Of a DNA stretch of 64,000 bases, positions 34,447-43,684 are shown piece by piece. The stretch spans positions 2,535,083 through 2,599,082 of the forward strand of contig NZ_LT635801.1 of NCBI RefSeq assembly GCF_900128495.1, in the 5' to 3' direction. Made by a program: the position numbers and the translations under genes. The notes beneath the pieces were generated by a model. That model had not been told where the DNA came from and did no database searches. It saw only the letters and a list, made by a program, of their open reading frames with translations. Positions within the stretch are counted from its first letter, which is position 1, and each line of letters begins with the position of its first letter. The DNA comes from Bacteroides ilei. Its GTDB lineage: Bacteria > Bacteroidota > Bacteroidia > Bacteroidales > Bacteroidaceae.

Positions 34447-36315
34447 ATGAAAAAAAATATCATTAACCTTGGGATGGGAATGGCACTTGCATGCAGCATG
34501 ATAGCATGCCAGTCCCAGAAGAATGGGATTACCTTTGAACATCAGGGGGATACATTGACGGTTGTACATATTACAAATCCCTCGAAATATCTGTTGCTCC
34601 CTATTCAGGAATCATCTGTTGAAGGCAAGGTGAAGCTGGATACAGGAAATCCTGCCGATGTGGCCATGGATGTACGTCTGGCTGTTGACAGTGTAGAATA
34701 TTTTGTACCTTTCGAACTTCCGGCAGGTGCAAAGGAGGCTACTGTCACTATCGGTAAGGTTCCTTCAAAGGCTGTATGCTGGGAAAATATCCAGCTGGCT
34801 GATACCTTTGATACATCGAATACCGATTATTACCGTCCTGTTTATCACCATACTCCGCTGTATGGCTGGATGAACGATCCTAACGGAATGGTATATAAGG
34901 ACGGTGAATATCATCTGTATTTCCAGTATAATCCTTACGGTTCCAAGTGGGGTAACATGCACTGGGGACATTCAGTAAGTAAGGATCTGATCCATTGGGA
35001 GCATCTGAAACCAGCCATTGCTCGTGATACGCTGGGTCATATATTCTCTGGAAGTACGGTGGTCGACAAGAACAATACCGCAGGTTACGGTAAAGATGCC
35101 TTGATTGCACTTTATACTTCGGCCAGTGACGAACACGGACAGATCCAGTGTATGGCATACAGTACCGACAACGGACGTACCTATACTAAATATGAGAAGA
35201 ATCCGGTTCTTACTCCGTTTGACGGACTGAAAGATTTCCGTGATCCGAAAGTATTCTGGTATGAGCCGGCCCAGAAATGGTATATGATTGTTTCGGCCGA
35301 TAAGGAGATGCGTTTTTATTCGTCTTCCAACTTGAAGGACTGGGAGTATGTAAGTGCTTTCGGAAAAGGATATGGAATACAGCCGAACCAGTTTGAATGT
35401 CCCGATTTTATCCAGTTGCCTGTAAACGGTGACCCGGATAACAAGAAGTGGGTGATGATTGTGAACATCAATCCGGGATGTCTTTTCGGAGGTAGCGCTA
35501 CCGAATATTTTGTAGGTGATTTTGACGGTAAGGAATTTAAATGTGAAACCAAGCCGGAGGTTACCAAATGGCTCGACTGGGGTAAAGACCATTATGCTGC
35601 AGTCTGCATTTCTAATCTGGAAGGACGTGAAGTGGCAGTTCCATGGATGAGCAACTGGCAATATGCCAATGTGACACCGATCCGTCAGTATCGTGGTGCC
35701 AACGGTCTGCCTCGTGAACTGTCATTGTATACAAAAGACGGACAGACATATATGGCAGCCAACGTAGTGAAGGAGGCTCAGGTGTTGCGTAAGGAAACCC
35801 GTAATGTGGGTAACTTTGAAATAAAGAATGAATACGGTATAGATATCTTCCCGGCTAATGACGGCGCATATGAATTGGAAATGGACGTCATTCCGGGGTC
35901 GGCTCAGGTTGTGGGCCTGGAACTGTATAATTCAAAAGGCGAGAAATCAAAGATTTATCTGGATATGAAAGCAGGCAAACTGGTGATGGACCGTACGGAA
36001 AGCGGTTTGATAGCTTTCGGTGAAAAATCGGAACCGCATGCACTGGAAACCCATGACCGCCGTAAAACGAATTCCATCAACTATAAGAATGATTTCGCAT
36101 TGGGTACCTGGGCGCCGCTTTCACTCTGTGAAGGAAAGAAATTCCATCTTGACATATTTGTTGACAAATGTTCTGTCGAAATTTTTGCTGACGGTGGACG
36201 TATCGCTATGACAAACCTGATATTCCCGACAGAACCGTATAACAGCATTCGTTTTTATTCGGAAGGAAATGCGGCAAAGGTGGAAAACCTGAACTTATAT
36301 AAGTTAGGTCTGTAA
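34447..36315 (+). CDS. GH32 fructan hydrolase, lipoprotein (second copy)
   Basis: 622 residues. The signal peptide ends in a lipobox (MIAC, lipidated Cys21), so the enzyme is membrane-anchored and may be displayed at the cell surface. It shares the N-terminal beta domain (about 28-128) and layout of the other GH32. Triad: Asp144 in WMNDPNG, Asp266 in FRDPKVFW, Glu318 in FECPDFIQLP. The C-terminal sandwich has an insertion around residues 520-550 (EPHALETHDRRKTNS) not present in the first copy, and ends VDKCSVEIFADGG. In related loci a surface lipoprotein GH32 makes the endo cuts that feed SusC/D; that role is inferred. Confidence 0.95.
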   Translation: MKKNIINLGMGMALACSMIACQSQKNGITFEHQGDTLTVVHITNPSKYLLLPIQESSVEGKVKLDTGNPADVAMDVRLAVDSVEYFVPFELPAGAKEATVTIGKVPSKAVCWENIQLADTFDTSNTDYYRPVYHHTPLYGWMNDPNGMVYKDGEYHLYFQYNPYGSKWGNMHWGHSVSKDLIHWEHLKPAIARDTLGHIFSGSTVVDKNNTAGYGKDALIALYTSASDEHGQIQCMAYSTDNGRTYTKYEKNPVLTPFDGLKDFRDPKVFWYEPAQKWYMIVSADKEMRFYSSSNLKDWEYVSAFGKGYGIQPNQFECPDFIQLPVNGDPDNKKWVMIVNINPGCLFGGSATEYFVGDFDGKEFKCETKPEVTKWLDWGKDHYAAVCISNLEGREVAVPWMSNWQYANVTPIRQYRGANGLPRELSLYTKDGQTYMAANVVKEAQVLRKETRNVGNFEIKNEYGIDIFPANDGAYELEMDVIPGSAQVVGLELYNSKGEKSKIYLDMKAGKLVMDRTESGLIAFGEKSEPHALETHDRRKTNSINYKNDFALGTWAPLSLCEGKKFHLDIFVDKCSVEIFADGGRIAMTNLIFPTEPYNSIRFYSEGNAAKVENLNLYKLGL

Positions 36316-36462
36316 ACCGGACATCCTGGAAGTGAAAGTTCTAGGGAAACTATGAAGCACGTCGAACGGCAAGATATCCGCATCTGTTGGTGATGTCTTG
36401 TTCGGATAAAAATCTGATTTTCCTGGTAAAGTCAGTGTCCCTTGCTGCTTTCATCGATGAAG

Positions 36463-36491
36463 ACAGGCAGAAGTTCAATACTGCTGCCTGT
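36463..36491. other. Hairpin between GH32 and permease genes
   Basis: Arms ACAGGCAG (36463-36470) and CTGCCTGT (36484-36491) with a 13-base loop and no T-run. It lies in the 238-base gap inside the otherwise compact unit and may be a processing or stability element of the mRNA. Confidence 0.35.
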
Positions 36492-36553
36492 AAGGATGTA
36501 TGGACTGGCCTGGTGAACCATGTAATAGAAATTACAGAAATAAAAATAATATT

Positions 36554-37717
36554 ATGACAACAACAAATAAAATAAAAATAGGACAACTTATCCCTGTGAT
36601 GCTTTGCTTCTTTGCCATGGGATTTGTTGATTTGGTGGGGATTGCCTCAAATTATGTGAAGGCAGATTTGAATCTGACCGATGGAGAGGCAAATATATTC
36701 CCGTCATTAGTATTTTTCTGGTTTTTGATCTTTTCTGTCCCGACAGGAATTCTGATGAACAGAATCGGACGTAAAAAGACTGTATTGCTCAGTTTGGTCG
36801 TAACTTTCCTGTCTCTGCTGATCCCTATTTTCGGAGACAGTTACGGTATCATGCTCTGTTCATTTTCTCTTTTGGGTATAGGTAATGCGTTGATGCAGAC
36901 ATCCTTGAACCCGTTGTTAAGTAACATTATATCTGGCGACAAGCTTGCAAGTTCACTGACATTCGGCCAGTTTGTAAAGGCTATCGCATCTTTCCTGGCT
37001 CCTTATATCGCCATGTGGGGAGCAACTCAGATTATGCCTACATTCGGCTTGGAATGGCGTATCCTGTTCCCGATCTATATGGTCATCGCTATAATTGCTC
37101 TGTTGTGGTTGGGGGCAACTCCCATCGAAGAGGAAAAACCTGATAAGGCTTCCGGGTTTGCCGCATGCCTCAAATTGCTTGGAAAACCTTTCGTGTTGTT
37201 ATGTTTCCTGGGTATCATGTGCCACGTAGGAATTGATGTAGGAACCAATACAACGGCGCCTAAGATTCTGATGGAGAGACTTTCCATGACATTGGAGGAG
37301 GCTAGTTTCGCTACCAGCCTGTATTTCATATTCCGTACATTGGGTTGTTTTTCGGGTTCTATCATTCTTCAGAAAGTTTCTGCAAGACTTTTCTTTGCAA
37401 TCAGTGTGGCTTGCATGATCCTTTCAATGATAGGTCTGTTCGTTTCACATGATCTGGTGGTTATCTACATAGCCATAGCTTTGGTTGGTTTCGGTAATTC
37501 CAACATATTCTCCATAATCTTTTCACAGGCATTGCTTTACTTGCCTGAGAAAAAGAATGAGATTTCGGGTTTGATGATTATGGGACTTTTCGGCGGAACC
37601 ATATTCCCGTTGTTCATGGGATTTGCCAGTGATGCCGTTGGGCAGGCTGGTGCAGTCGGAGTTATGGCTGTAGGAGTCCTTTATTTATTGTTGTATATGT
37701 TTAAAATAAAAAAATAA
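36554..37717 (+). CDS. MFS sugar permease (fructose uptake, FucP-like)
   Basis: About 387 residues with twelve membrane helices, starting MTTTNKIKIGQLIPVMLCFFAMGFVD. The N-terminal half carries GILMNRIGRKKTVLL, the loop 2-3 motif of the major facilitator family, and NPLLSNIISGDKLASSLTFGQFVKAIASF, typical of the FucP/glucose-galactose branch of Bacteroidota. In an inner membrane next to fructokinase it most likely brings fructose from periplasm to cytoplasm, like the permease of the B. thetaiotaomicron fructan locus. The frame is open to 36500, but ATG at 36554 gives the standard N-terminus. Six bases separate it from fructokinase. Confidence 0.92.
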   Translation: MTTTNKIKIGQLIPVMLCFFAMGFVDLVGIASNYVKADLNLTDGEANIFPSLVFFWFLIFSVPTGILMNRIGRKKTVLLSLVVTFLSLLIPIFGDSYGIMLCSFSLLGIGNALMQTSLNPLLSNIISGDKLASSLTFGQFVKAIASFLAPYIAMWGATQIMPTFGLEWRILFPIYMVIAIIALLWLGATPIEEEKPDKASGFAACLKLLGKPFVLLCFLGIMCHVGIDVGTNTTAPKILMERLSMTLEEASFATSLYFIFRTLGCFSGSIILQKVSARLFFAISVACMILSMIGLFVSHDLVVIYIAIALVGFGNSNIFSIIFSQALLYLPEKKNEISGLMIMGLFGGTIFPLFMGFASDAVGQAGAVGVMAVGVLYLLLYMFKIKK

Positions 37718-37723
37718 TTGACT

Positions 37724-38614
37724 ATGAAAAACAATACTCTTGTTGTTGGCATGGGCGAAGCACTGTGGGATGTGCTTCCTGAAGGAAAGAAATTGGGTGG
37801 AGCACCGGCTAATTTTGCTTATCATGTATCGCAGTTCGGATTGGACAGCCGTGTGGTAAGTGCAGTCGGTGACGATAAGTTGGGAATGGAAATTCTGGAT
37901 AATTTCCGTGAAAAGGAATTGAACAGTATGATTGAAATAGTACCGTATCCTACGGGTACAGTACAGGTGGAACTGGATGCTGCCGGAGTGCCTTGCTATG
38001 ATATCAAGGAAGGTGTGGCATGGGATAATATTCCGTTTACTCCGGCATTGGAGGATCTGGCTCATAATACCCGTGCGGTTTGTTTCGGTTCTCTGGCACA
38101 GCGCAGTGTAGTATCACGTGAAACGATCAACCGTTTTCTGGATGCTATGCCTCAGGACAGTGATGTTCTGAAGATCTTTGACATCAACCTCCGCCAGTCA
38201 TTTTATACGAAAGAAATCCTATGTAACTCATTTAGAAAATGTAATATATTGAAAATCAACGATGAAGAGCTGGTTACTGTTAGCAGGTTGTTTGGTTATC
38301 CGGGTATAGACCTGCAAGACAAATGCTGGATATTGCTGGCTAAATATAACCTGAAGATGTTGATTCTGACTTGTGGCGTTAACGGTAGTTATGTGTTTAC
38401 ACCGGGTGAAGTTTCTTTTGTAGAGACTCCGAAAGTGAATGTAGCTGATACAGTGGGAGCCGGTGATTCGTTTACTGCTGCTTTTGTCGCTTCATTGTTG
38501 AAAGGACTTTCTATCAGGGATGCTCATAAATTGGCAGTACAGACATCAGCTTATGTATGTACACAGAATGGCGCTATGCCAGTGTTGCCCGACTACCTGA
38601 CGTCAGGGAAATAA
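37724..38614 (+). CDS. Fructokinase, PfkB family
   Basis: Phosphorylates fructose in the cytoplasm, the entry into glycolysis for sugar freed by the GH32 enzymes. The protein is 296 residues from the ATG at 37724; the in-frame TTG at 37718 touches the permease stop. PfkB signatures are clear: the N-terminal KLGGAPANFAYHVSQFG and the C-terminal ADTVGAGDSFTAAFVASLL with the catalytic Asp and anion hole. DINLRQSFY and KINDEEL are typical of fructokinases. It is the last gene of the second fructan unit; a terminator follows at 38687. Confidence 0.95.
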   Translation: MKNNTLVVGMGEALWDVLPEGKKLGGAPANFAYHVSQFGLDSRVVSAVGDDKLGMEILDNFREKELNSMIEIVPYPTGTVQVELDAAGVPCYDIKEGVAWDNIPFTPALEDLAHNTRAVCFGSLAQRSVVSRETINRFLDAMPQDSDVLKIFDINLRQSFYTKEILCNSFRKCNILKINDEELVTVSRLFGYPGIDLQDKCWILLAKYNLKMLILTCGVNGSYVFTPGEVSFVETPKVNVADTVGAGDSFTAAFVASLLKGLSIRDAHKLAVQTSAYVCTQNGAMPVLPDYLTSGK

Positions 38615-38686
38615 TTCTCCGTTCACAGATTAGGGTTTGCTTCCGGGCAAGCTATTTTCGGACGGATTTTTAGAATAGAAGGATAG

Positions 38687-38737
38687 TCCCGATATTCGTT
38701 ATGGCTTGATGCCGTACCGGATATCGGGATATTTTTT
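38687..38737 (+). terminator. Terminator after fructokinase
   Basis: Arms TCCCGATAT (38687-38695) and ATATCGGGA (38721-38729) followed by six T. It separates the fructan operon from the HTCS gene. Confidence 0.75.
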
Positions 38738-38766
38738 GGAAAATTGGAGTTTATCCGTTATTTTTG
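38735..38766 (+). promoter_or_regulatory. Promoter of the fructan HTCS gene
   Basis: TTTG at 38735-38738, a 20-base spacer and TATTTTTG at 38759-38766 match the constitutive Bacteroidota -33/-7 promoter well. The start codon is 21 bases downstream. Confidence 0.65.
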
Positions 38767-38787
38767 TAGTATAAACCTCAATAATAC

Positions 38788-41532
38788 ATGAAATATACCT
38801 TATTCCTCCTTTTTTCTGTTATAGGAATTCTTGGCCTTTTGGTAGGTTGTACTTCTGAAAAGCCTCGTTTTGTTATCGGGGTGTCTCAATGTAGTGATGA
38901 TGAGTGGCGGGAACAGACAAATAAGGAAATCCGTCGCGAAGCTCTCTTTTATCCGGAAGTGGAGGTTAAAATCCGCTCTGTGAAGGATGATAATGTAGCT
39001 CAGGAAAAAGATATTGACCGGTTTATTGATGAAGGCGTCGATTTGTTGATTGTAGCGCCTAATGAAGCCGATGCGCTTGTGCCGGCTATCGAAAGGGCCT
39101 ATGATGCCGGTATTCCGGTTGTGCTGTTTGACAGGAAGGTACATTCGGATAAATATACGGCTTATGTGGGGGCTGACAACTATGAGATCGGTTATCAGGT
39201 GGGTGAATATATAGTAAGCCGTCTGCAAGGTAAAGGGCAGATTGTGGAGCTGACCGGACTGATAGGTTCTTCTCCGGCTGTAGAGCGTCACCGGGGAATG
39301 ATGAAAGCTTTGAAGCAGGCGCCTGATATCCACGTCTTGGCTTCCGTTGATGCGGCATGGCTCCGTGAATCGGCCGAAAAGGTGTTTGATTCCATTCAGA
39401 CGGTTTACCCTCATATCGATCTTGTTTTTGCCCACAATGACCGTATGGCGGTAGGGGCATACGATGCCGCTGTCGGGAAAAAACGGGATAAGGATATCCT
39501 TTTTGTAGGAATTGATGCTCTGGCAGGAAAAGGGAATGGAGTGGAACAGGTGATGGCCGGTCATCTCGATGCATCTTTCATTTATCCTACGGGAGGAGAC
39601 CGTGTCATGCAGGTGGCGATGAATATATTGGAAGGGAAACCATATACCCATGATTCGAAGCTGTCGACAGCATTGGTCAACCGCTCGAATGCACGTATCA
39701 TGCAGATGCAGACGGAGCATATATTTCAGCTGGATAGCAAGATTGAGGTCCTTGACAGTAAGCTGGATGCATTCCTGCTCCGCTATTCGGCCCAACAGAT
39801 GTTTCTGTATGCCTGCATCGTAATCTTGATATTGGTATGTACCCTGCTGTTTTTTGTAGTGAGAGCCTTCTGGACCAAGAACCGTCTGAATACTGAACTT
39901 TCTGAACAGAAACGCCATGTGGAGGAACAGCGTGACCAGCTGATAAACCTTTCGAAGGAGTTGGAGAAAGCAACACATGCGAAGCTGGCTTTCTTTACGA
40001 ATGTATCGCATGATTTCCGTACTCCTTTAACCTTGATATCCGATCCGGTAGACCAGTTGGCGGAAAGCAAGAATTTAAATGACCATGAGCGTTTCCTGTT
40101 GAATATTATCCGGAAGAATGTAACGGTCCTGTTACGGTTGATAAATCAGATTCTGGATTTCCGGAAATTTGAAAACGGGAAGCTTCATCTCCATCTTTCG
40201 GAATTTGACATATCCCAGGGAATCCATGAATGGACGGAAGCTTTCCGTACGTTATCTTACCGGAAACACATCCATTTCAATGTTACGGTTGAACCTGAGA
40301 GTGCAGGCTATCTGATGATTGCTGATGCGGAAAAGATGGAACGTATTACCTATAACCTGCTTTCAAATGCGTTCAAGTTCACCCCCGAAAACGGCAAAAT
40401 CGAGGTAAAACTTTCCCGCTTCGACAGAAATGGAGAGGGTTGGTTGTGTTTCCAGGTATCGGATACCGGTATGGGGATGCCGGCGGAGCATGTGCAGCAT
40501 ATCTTTGAAAGTTTCTATCAGATTGATGTGCATCATGCCGGTTCCGGAATCGGTCTGGCTCTGGTCAAGGCCTTTGTTGAGATGCATAAAGGTACAATCC
40601 GTGTGAAGAGTGCGGAAGGGAAGGGTACACTTTTTACTGTTGAGGTGCCTATGAAACAGGCTGGTACGCTGGAAAAGGGCTTGGAAAAGAATGCCATTAT
40701 GGATAACCTGAAGGAAGGAGCTGTATTGGCTGCCGATCAGGAAGGAGGGAAAATTGTAGCTGAAAAAGTTCCCGATGAAAGTAGGGAGACGGTGCTGGTG
40801 ATAGATGATAATCAGGATGTCCGGGATTATGTGAAGATGCTTCTGGAAGACCAGTATGCTGTAATTGAAGCAACAAACGGACAGGAGGGGTTGAAACAGG
40901 CTATGAAGTATGTTCCTGATATCATTATATGTGATGTCATGATGCCGGTTATGGACGGGATGGAATGTTGCCGCCGTCTGAAGTCGGAAGTACAGACTTC
41001 TCATATTCCCGTGTTGATGCTTACTGCCTATACGATGGATGAACAGAAAGTCAAAGGTTATGAGTGTGGTGCTGATTCCTATATGTTGAAGCCGTTCAGT
41101 GCGAAGCTGCTGCTGACGCGTTTGCGTAACCTGCTGGATAACCGGAAAAGACTGCAAAACTTCTTCGGAGATAAAGGAGGATTGAAGAAGGAATCTATAG
41201 CAGAGCCGGATAAGGATTTTCTGGCTAAACTGTATTCCTTGATTGACGGCAGTTTGAGTGATCCTGATCTTAGTGTGGAGGATCTGGGTGGTAAGATAGG
41301 TATGAGCCGGGTCCAGCTTTACCGGAAGACAAAGGCGCTGACCGGTTATTCTCCCAATGAATTGCTCCGTATTGCACGTCTGAAAAAAGCGGCTGCCTTA
41401 TTGGCTTCAACCGACAAGACCATAGCCGAAATAGCCTACGAAGTAGGATTCAGTGCTCCGTCCTACTTTGCCAAGTGTTATAAGGAGTATTTTGGAGAGA
41501 ATCCTACTGATTTCCTGAAGCGAAAAGGATAG
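38788..41532 (+). CDS. Hybrid two-component sensor/regulator with periplasmic sugar-binding domain (fructan HTCS)
   Basis: 914 residues carrying sensor, kinase and transcription factor in one chain. A signal segment with a lipobox-like VGC at 19-21 leads into a type I periplasmic binding domain (about 27-310, LacI/ribose-binding type, with DNYEIGYQVGEYI and AHNDRMAVGAYDA). One membrane helix follows (338-361), then the kinase with His408 in NVSHDFRTPLTLI, an ATPase domain (SDTGMGMP and GSGIGLALV), a receiver with CDVMMPVMDG, and an AraC-type DNA-binding domain (about 815-914). Domain order matches B. thetaiotaomicron BT1754, which binds fructose. It would activate both fructan units, probably through the 58-bp elements. 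Confidence 0.95.
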   Translation: MKYTLFLLFSVIGILGLLVGCTSEKPRFVIGVSQCSDDEWREQTNKEIRREALFYPEVEVKIRSVKDDNVAQEKDIDRFIDEGVDLLIVAPNEADALVPAIERAYDAGIPVVLFDRKVHSDKYTAYVGADNYEIGYQVGEYIVSRLQGKGQIVELTGLIGSSPAVERHRGMMKALKQAPDIHVLASVDAAWLRESAEKVFDSIQTVYPHIDLVFAHNDRMAVGAYDAAVGKKRDKDILFVGIDALAGKGNGVEQVMAGHLDASFIYPTGGDRVMQVAMNILEGKPYTHDSKLSTALVNRSNARIMQMQTEHIFQLDSKIEVLDSKLDAFLLRYSAQQMFLYACIVILILVCTLLFFVVRAFWTKNRLNTELSEQKRHVEEQRDQLINLSKELEKATHAKLAFFTNVSHDFRTPLTLISDPVDQLAESKNLNDHERFLLNIIRKNVTVLLRLINQILDFRKFENGKLHLHLSEFDISQGIHEWTEAFRTLSYRKHIHFNVTVEPESAGYLMIADAEKMERITYNLLSNAFKFTPENGKIEVKLSRFDRNGEGWLCFQVSDTGMGMPAEHVQHIFESFYQIDVHHAGSGIGLALVKAFVEMHKGTIRVKSAEGKGTLFTVEVPMKQAGTLEKGLEKNAIMDNLKEGAVLAADQEGGKIVAEKVPDESRETVLVIDDNQDVRDYVKMLLEDQYAVIEATNGQEGLKQAMKYVPDIIICDVMMPVMDGMECCRRLKSEVQTSHIPVLMLTAYTMDEQKVKGYECGADSYMLKPFSAKLLLTRLRNLLDNRKRLQNFFGDKGGLKKESIAEPDKDFLAKLYSLIDGSLSDPDLSVEDLGGKIGMSRVQLYRKTKALTGYSPNELLRIARLKKAAALLASTDKTIAEIAYEVGFSAPSYFAKCYKEYFGENPTDFLKRKG

Positions 41533-41581
41533 AAATTTGCATGCTTACGGATAAAGTGGTTGGATGATTCGAATTAATCCG

Positions 41582-41589
41582 TATCTTTG
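41582..41589 (+). promoter_or_regulatory. -7 promoter box of the DUF3256 gene
   Basis: TATCTTTG (TAnnTTTG), 20-32 bases before the possible starts of the next gene. Confidence 0.55.
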
Positions 41590-41608
41590 GCGCGTTTATT
41601 GGTTCTAG

Positions 41609-42268
41609 ATGGAGAAAAATATGGATATGAAACGGATATATTTACTGTTTGGTGTACTTGCGCTTTGCCTGGGAGCATATGCCCAGGATCTGAAATCACT
41701 GTTTGTAGCAATGCCCGATTCTTTGTCGCCCTTGTTGACGGAGGTGAACCGTGCCGATTTCGGTGATTTCCTGGATAGTAAAATGAAGGCGGAGGTAAAG
41801 AACCGTTTCGGAAAATCGTCGGAGATGACCCGACTGACCAGTGATTACCTGTTCTTGAAGCTGACGGGAGCAAGTACGGTAGAGATGAAGCTGCTGCCGT
41901 TGAATGATTCTGTTAAGATCGTTTGCGTGGTATCCACTTATATGGGTCCGGTGCCCGATAGTAAAGTGACGTTTTATGATACAGACTGGAAAATGCTTCC
42001 GGCCGATGATTTTCTGACTATACCCGGAGAAGACCGTTTCTACAGGACACCGGTGTCTGATATCGAGGCAGATTCTTTGAAAAATCTGCGGTTACGGGCA
42101 GATATGTATCTGTTAAAGGCCGAACTCTCGGCTGATGACAATACCTTGTCATTTATTTATACCACCCCTGAATACATGGATAAACAGTCGGCGGCAGAAC
42201 TCAGAAAGTATTTATGGGGAAAGCCTTTGAAATACCAATGGAAAGATGGGCGTTATGTTCCTGAGTAA
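41609..42268 (+). CDS. DUF3256 family secreted protein
   Basis: 219 residues from the first ATG. A start at 41621, with GGAG seven bases upstream, is slightly favoured and differs only by four residues. It has a signal peptide (MKRIYLLFGVLALCLGAYAQ) and then a compact domain starting DLKSLFVAMPDSLSPLLTEVNRADF, which matches the DUF3256 family of Bacteroidales periplasmic proteins. Function unknown. There are no catalytic motifs or membrane helices beyond the signal. It lies between the fructan HTCS and a cell-wall peptidase and appears to be a single-gene unit. Confidence 0.8.
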   Translation: MEKNMDMKRIYLLFGVLALCLGAYAQDLKSLFVAMPDSLSPLLTEVNRADFGDFLDSKMKAEVKNRFGKSSEMTRLTSDYLFLKLTGASTVEMKLLPLNDSVKIVCVVSTYMGPVPDSKVTFYDTDWKMLPADDFLTIPGEDRFYRTPVSDIEADSLKNLRLRADMYLLKAELSADDNTLSFIYTTPEYMDKQSAAELRKYLWGKPLKYQWKDGRYVPE

Positions 42269-42618
42269 TGATGCGTACGTGTTTTTATGGAAAGGTTGCC
42301 GTATGATTTTTCAATGCTGTTTGGAAATAAATCTTAAAAAAAAGAGTTGAATAAAAAACGTTTGCCTTAAAATGTGTTCTTCAACATAGAATTAACTTTA
42401 TCTTTTATTTTTGCAATAAAAATACATGAAAAATCGTTAATACCCTATGGGATTATAATATTATTTTGATAACTTTGAGACAGTTTTTTGAATATCGACA
42501 GATAATCTGTCAAGATTTATTTTGAATTGTTTCAAACCAGTAATGGTATTCTAGCATTCGGCATTGAGCTTCAAAAGGCCTGCCGATTGAATACACGCTG
42601 AAAAATATTATAGTTCTA
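42269..42618 (+). promoter_or_regulatory. Promoter and long leader of the M23 peptidase gene
   Basis: AT-rich gap of 350 bases. The only good promoter box is TATTTTTG at 42406-42413, which would give a leader of about 200 nt before the ATG at 42619. The leader contains a small hairpin (GACAGA / TCTGTC, 42497-42511) and no recognised riboswitch. The first 130 bases hold no clear terminator or gene. Confidence 0.45.
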
Positions 42619-43527
42619 ATGATTTTAAAATGTATTAAAACAGTAGCGGTTGCAGCATTTGCTTTAGTAAGCATCAATGTCTCAGGACAGGATTTGCTGG
42701 CTAGACAGGCTCCAATCGACAGAAAACTTAAGGCAGTTGATTCTGTGGCGTTGATTCGCCAGATTAAAGCGGAGCAGGCAGCTTATCCTGCATATAGTCT
42801 TTATCCGAACTGGAATAATGATAGAGTTCATGCTTATGGCAATACGGTTCAGATTCCGGACAGTTTCCGCATAGACCTGACAGGTTTCTGTATGCCTACT
42901 ACACATACCATCATTACATCCAAATGTGGTCCACGCTGGCGGCGTATGCATAACGGACTTGATATCAAGGTCTATATCGGCGATACAATCCGGGCGGCTT
43001 TTGACGGGAAGGTACGTATGGTAAAATATGAACGCCGTGGATATGGCAAGTATGTGGTGATTCGTCATGATAATGGGTTGGAAACCATCTACGGGCATCT
43101 GTCAAAACAGATTGTAAAAGAAGATGAATATGTTAAGGCCGGCGATCCGATAGGGTTGGGAGGTAATACCGGTCGTTCTACCGGATCACATCTTCATTTC
43201 GAAACCCGTTTCTTGGGTGAAGTGATCAATCCGGAGTTCCTGTTTAATTTCCCTCAGCAAGATATTGTAGCCGACAGCTATCTGTTTATCCGTGGAGCTA
43301 ATCGTTATGATTACCAGCGTACGCGTGCGATGGCTGCTTTGAAGAGCGGTAAAACGGTTACGGAAGCTGCTGAAAAATCGGCTATCCGTTATCATAAGAT
43401 CCGTCGTGGAGATACATTGGGAAGCATTTCACGTAAATACCATGTATCAATTGACCGTCTGTGTAAGATCAATGGAATACGTCGTACTACAATCCTGAGA
43501 ATCGGTCAGGTATTGAGGTGTTCGTAA
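42619..43527 (+). CDS. M23 metallopeptidase with LysM domain
   Basis: A 302-residue secreted cell-wall endopeptidase or divisome-type M23 protein. The signal peptide (about 1-23) ends at VSGQ. The peptidase domain has the zinc ligands His111 and Asp115 in HNGLD and His193 in the HLHFE motif (191-195), with the supporting YGHLSKQ, so the metal site is intact and the enzyme is probably active on peptidoglycan peptide bridges. The C-terminal 45 residues form a LysM peptidoglycan-binding repeat (YHKIRRGDTLGSISRKY ... LRIGQVL). Monocistronic, between a long leader and a strong terminator. Confidence 0.93.
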   Translation: MILKCIKTVAVAAFALVSINVSGQDLLARQAPIDRKLKAVDSVALIRQIKAEQAAYPAYSLYPNWNNDRVHAYGNTVQIPDSFRIDLTGFCMPTTHTIITSKCGPRWRRMHNGLDIKVYIGDTIRAAFDGKVRMVKYERRGYGKYVVIRHDNGLETIYGHLSKQIVKEDEYVKAGDPIGLGGNTGRSTGSHLHFETRFLGEVINPEFLFNFPQQDIVADSYLFIRGANRYDYQRTRAMAALKSGKTVTEAAEKSAIRYHKIRRGDTLGSISRKYHVSIDRLCKINGIRRTTILRIGQVLRCS

Positions 43528-43563
43528 TTGGAAAATAGAAATTGAATTTTGATGTATAGCATG

Positions 43564-43606
43564 CAAGGAGTAAAGGCCGGGAACGGACTTTACTCCTTGT
43601 GCCTTT
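43564..43606 (+). terminator. Terminator after the M23 peptidase gene
   Basis: Arms CAAGGAGTAAAG (43564-43575) and CTTTACTCCTTG (43588-43599), a perfect 12-bp stem, followed by TGCCTTTT. Confidence 0.85.
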
Positions 43607-43667
43607 TAATGCGGTCTATGGGATGACAATTCTTGCCTTTTTAATTGGGCGATTCTTCGAAAATAAG

Positions 43668-43675
43668 TAACTTTG
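43668..43675 (+). promoter_or_regulatory. -7 promoter box of the DoxX-type gene
   Basis: TAACTTTG (TAnnTTTG). It overlaps an in-frame TTG at 43673, which rules out that codon as the start. Confidence 0.6.
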
Positions 43676-43684
43676 CCACACTTA

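Noticed and set aside
38800..40011. 403-codon open frame on the minus strand opposite the fructan HTCS
   Set aside because: It is antisense to a clear, complete gene, lacks a promoter and has no recognisable domain. Other long antisense frames (for example 2710-3480, 22924-23859 and 58136-58930) were rejected for the same reasons.
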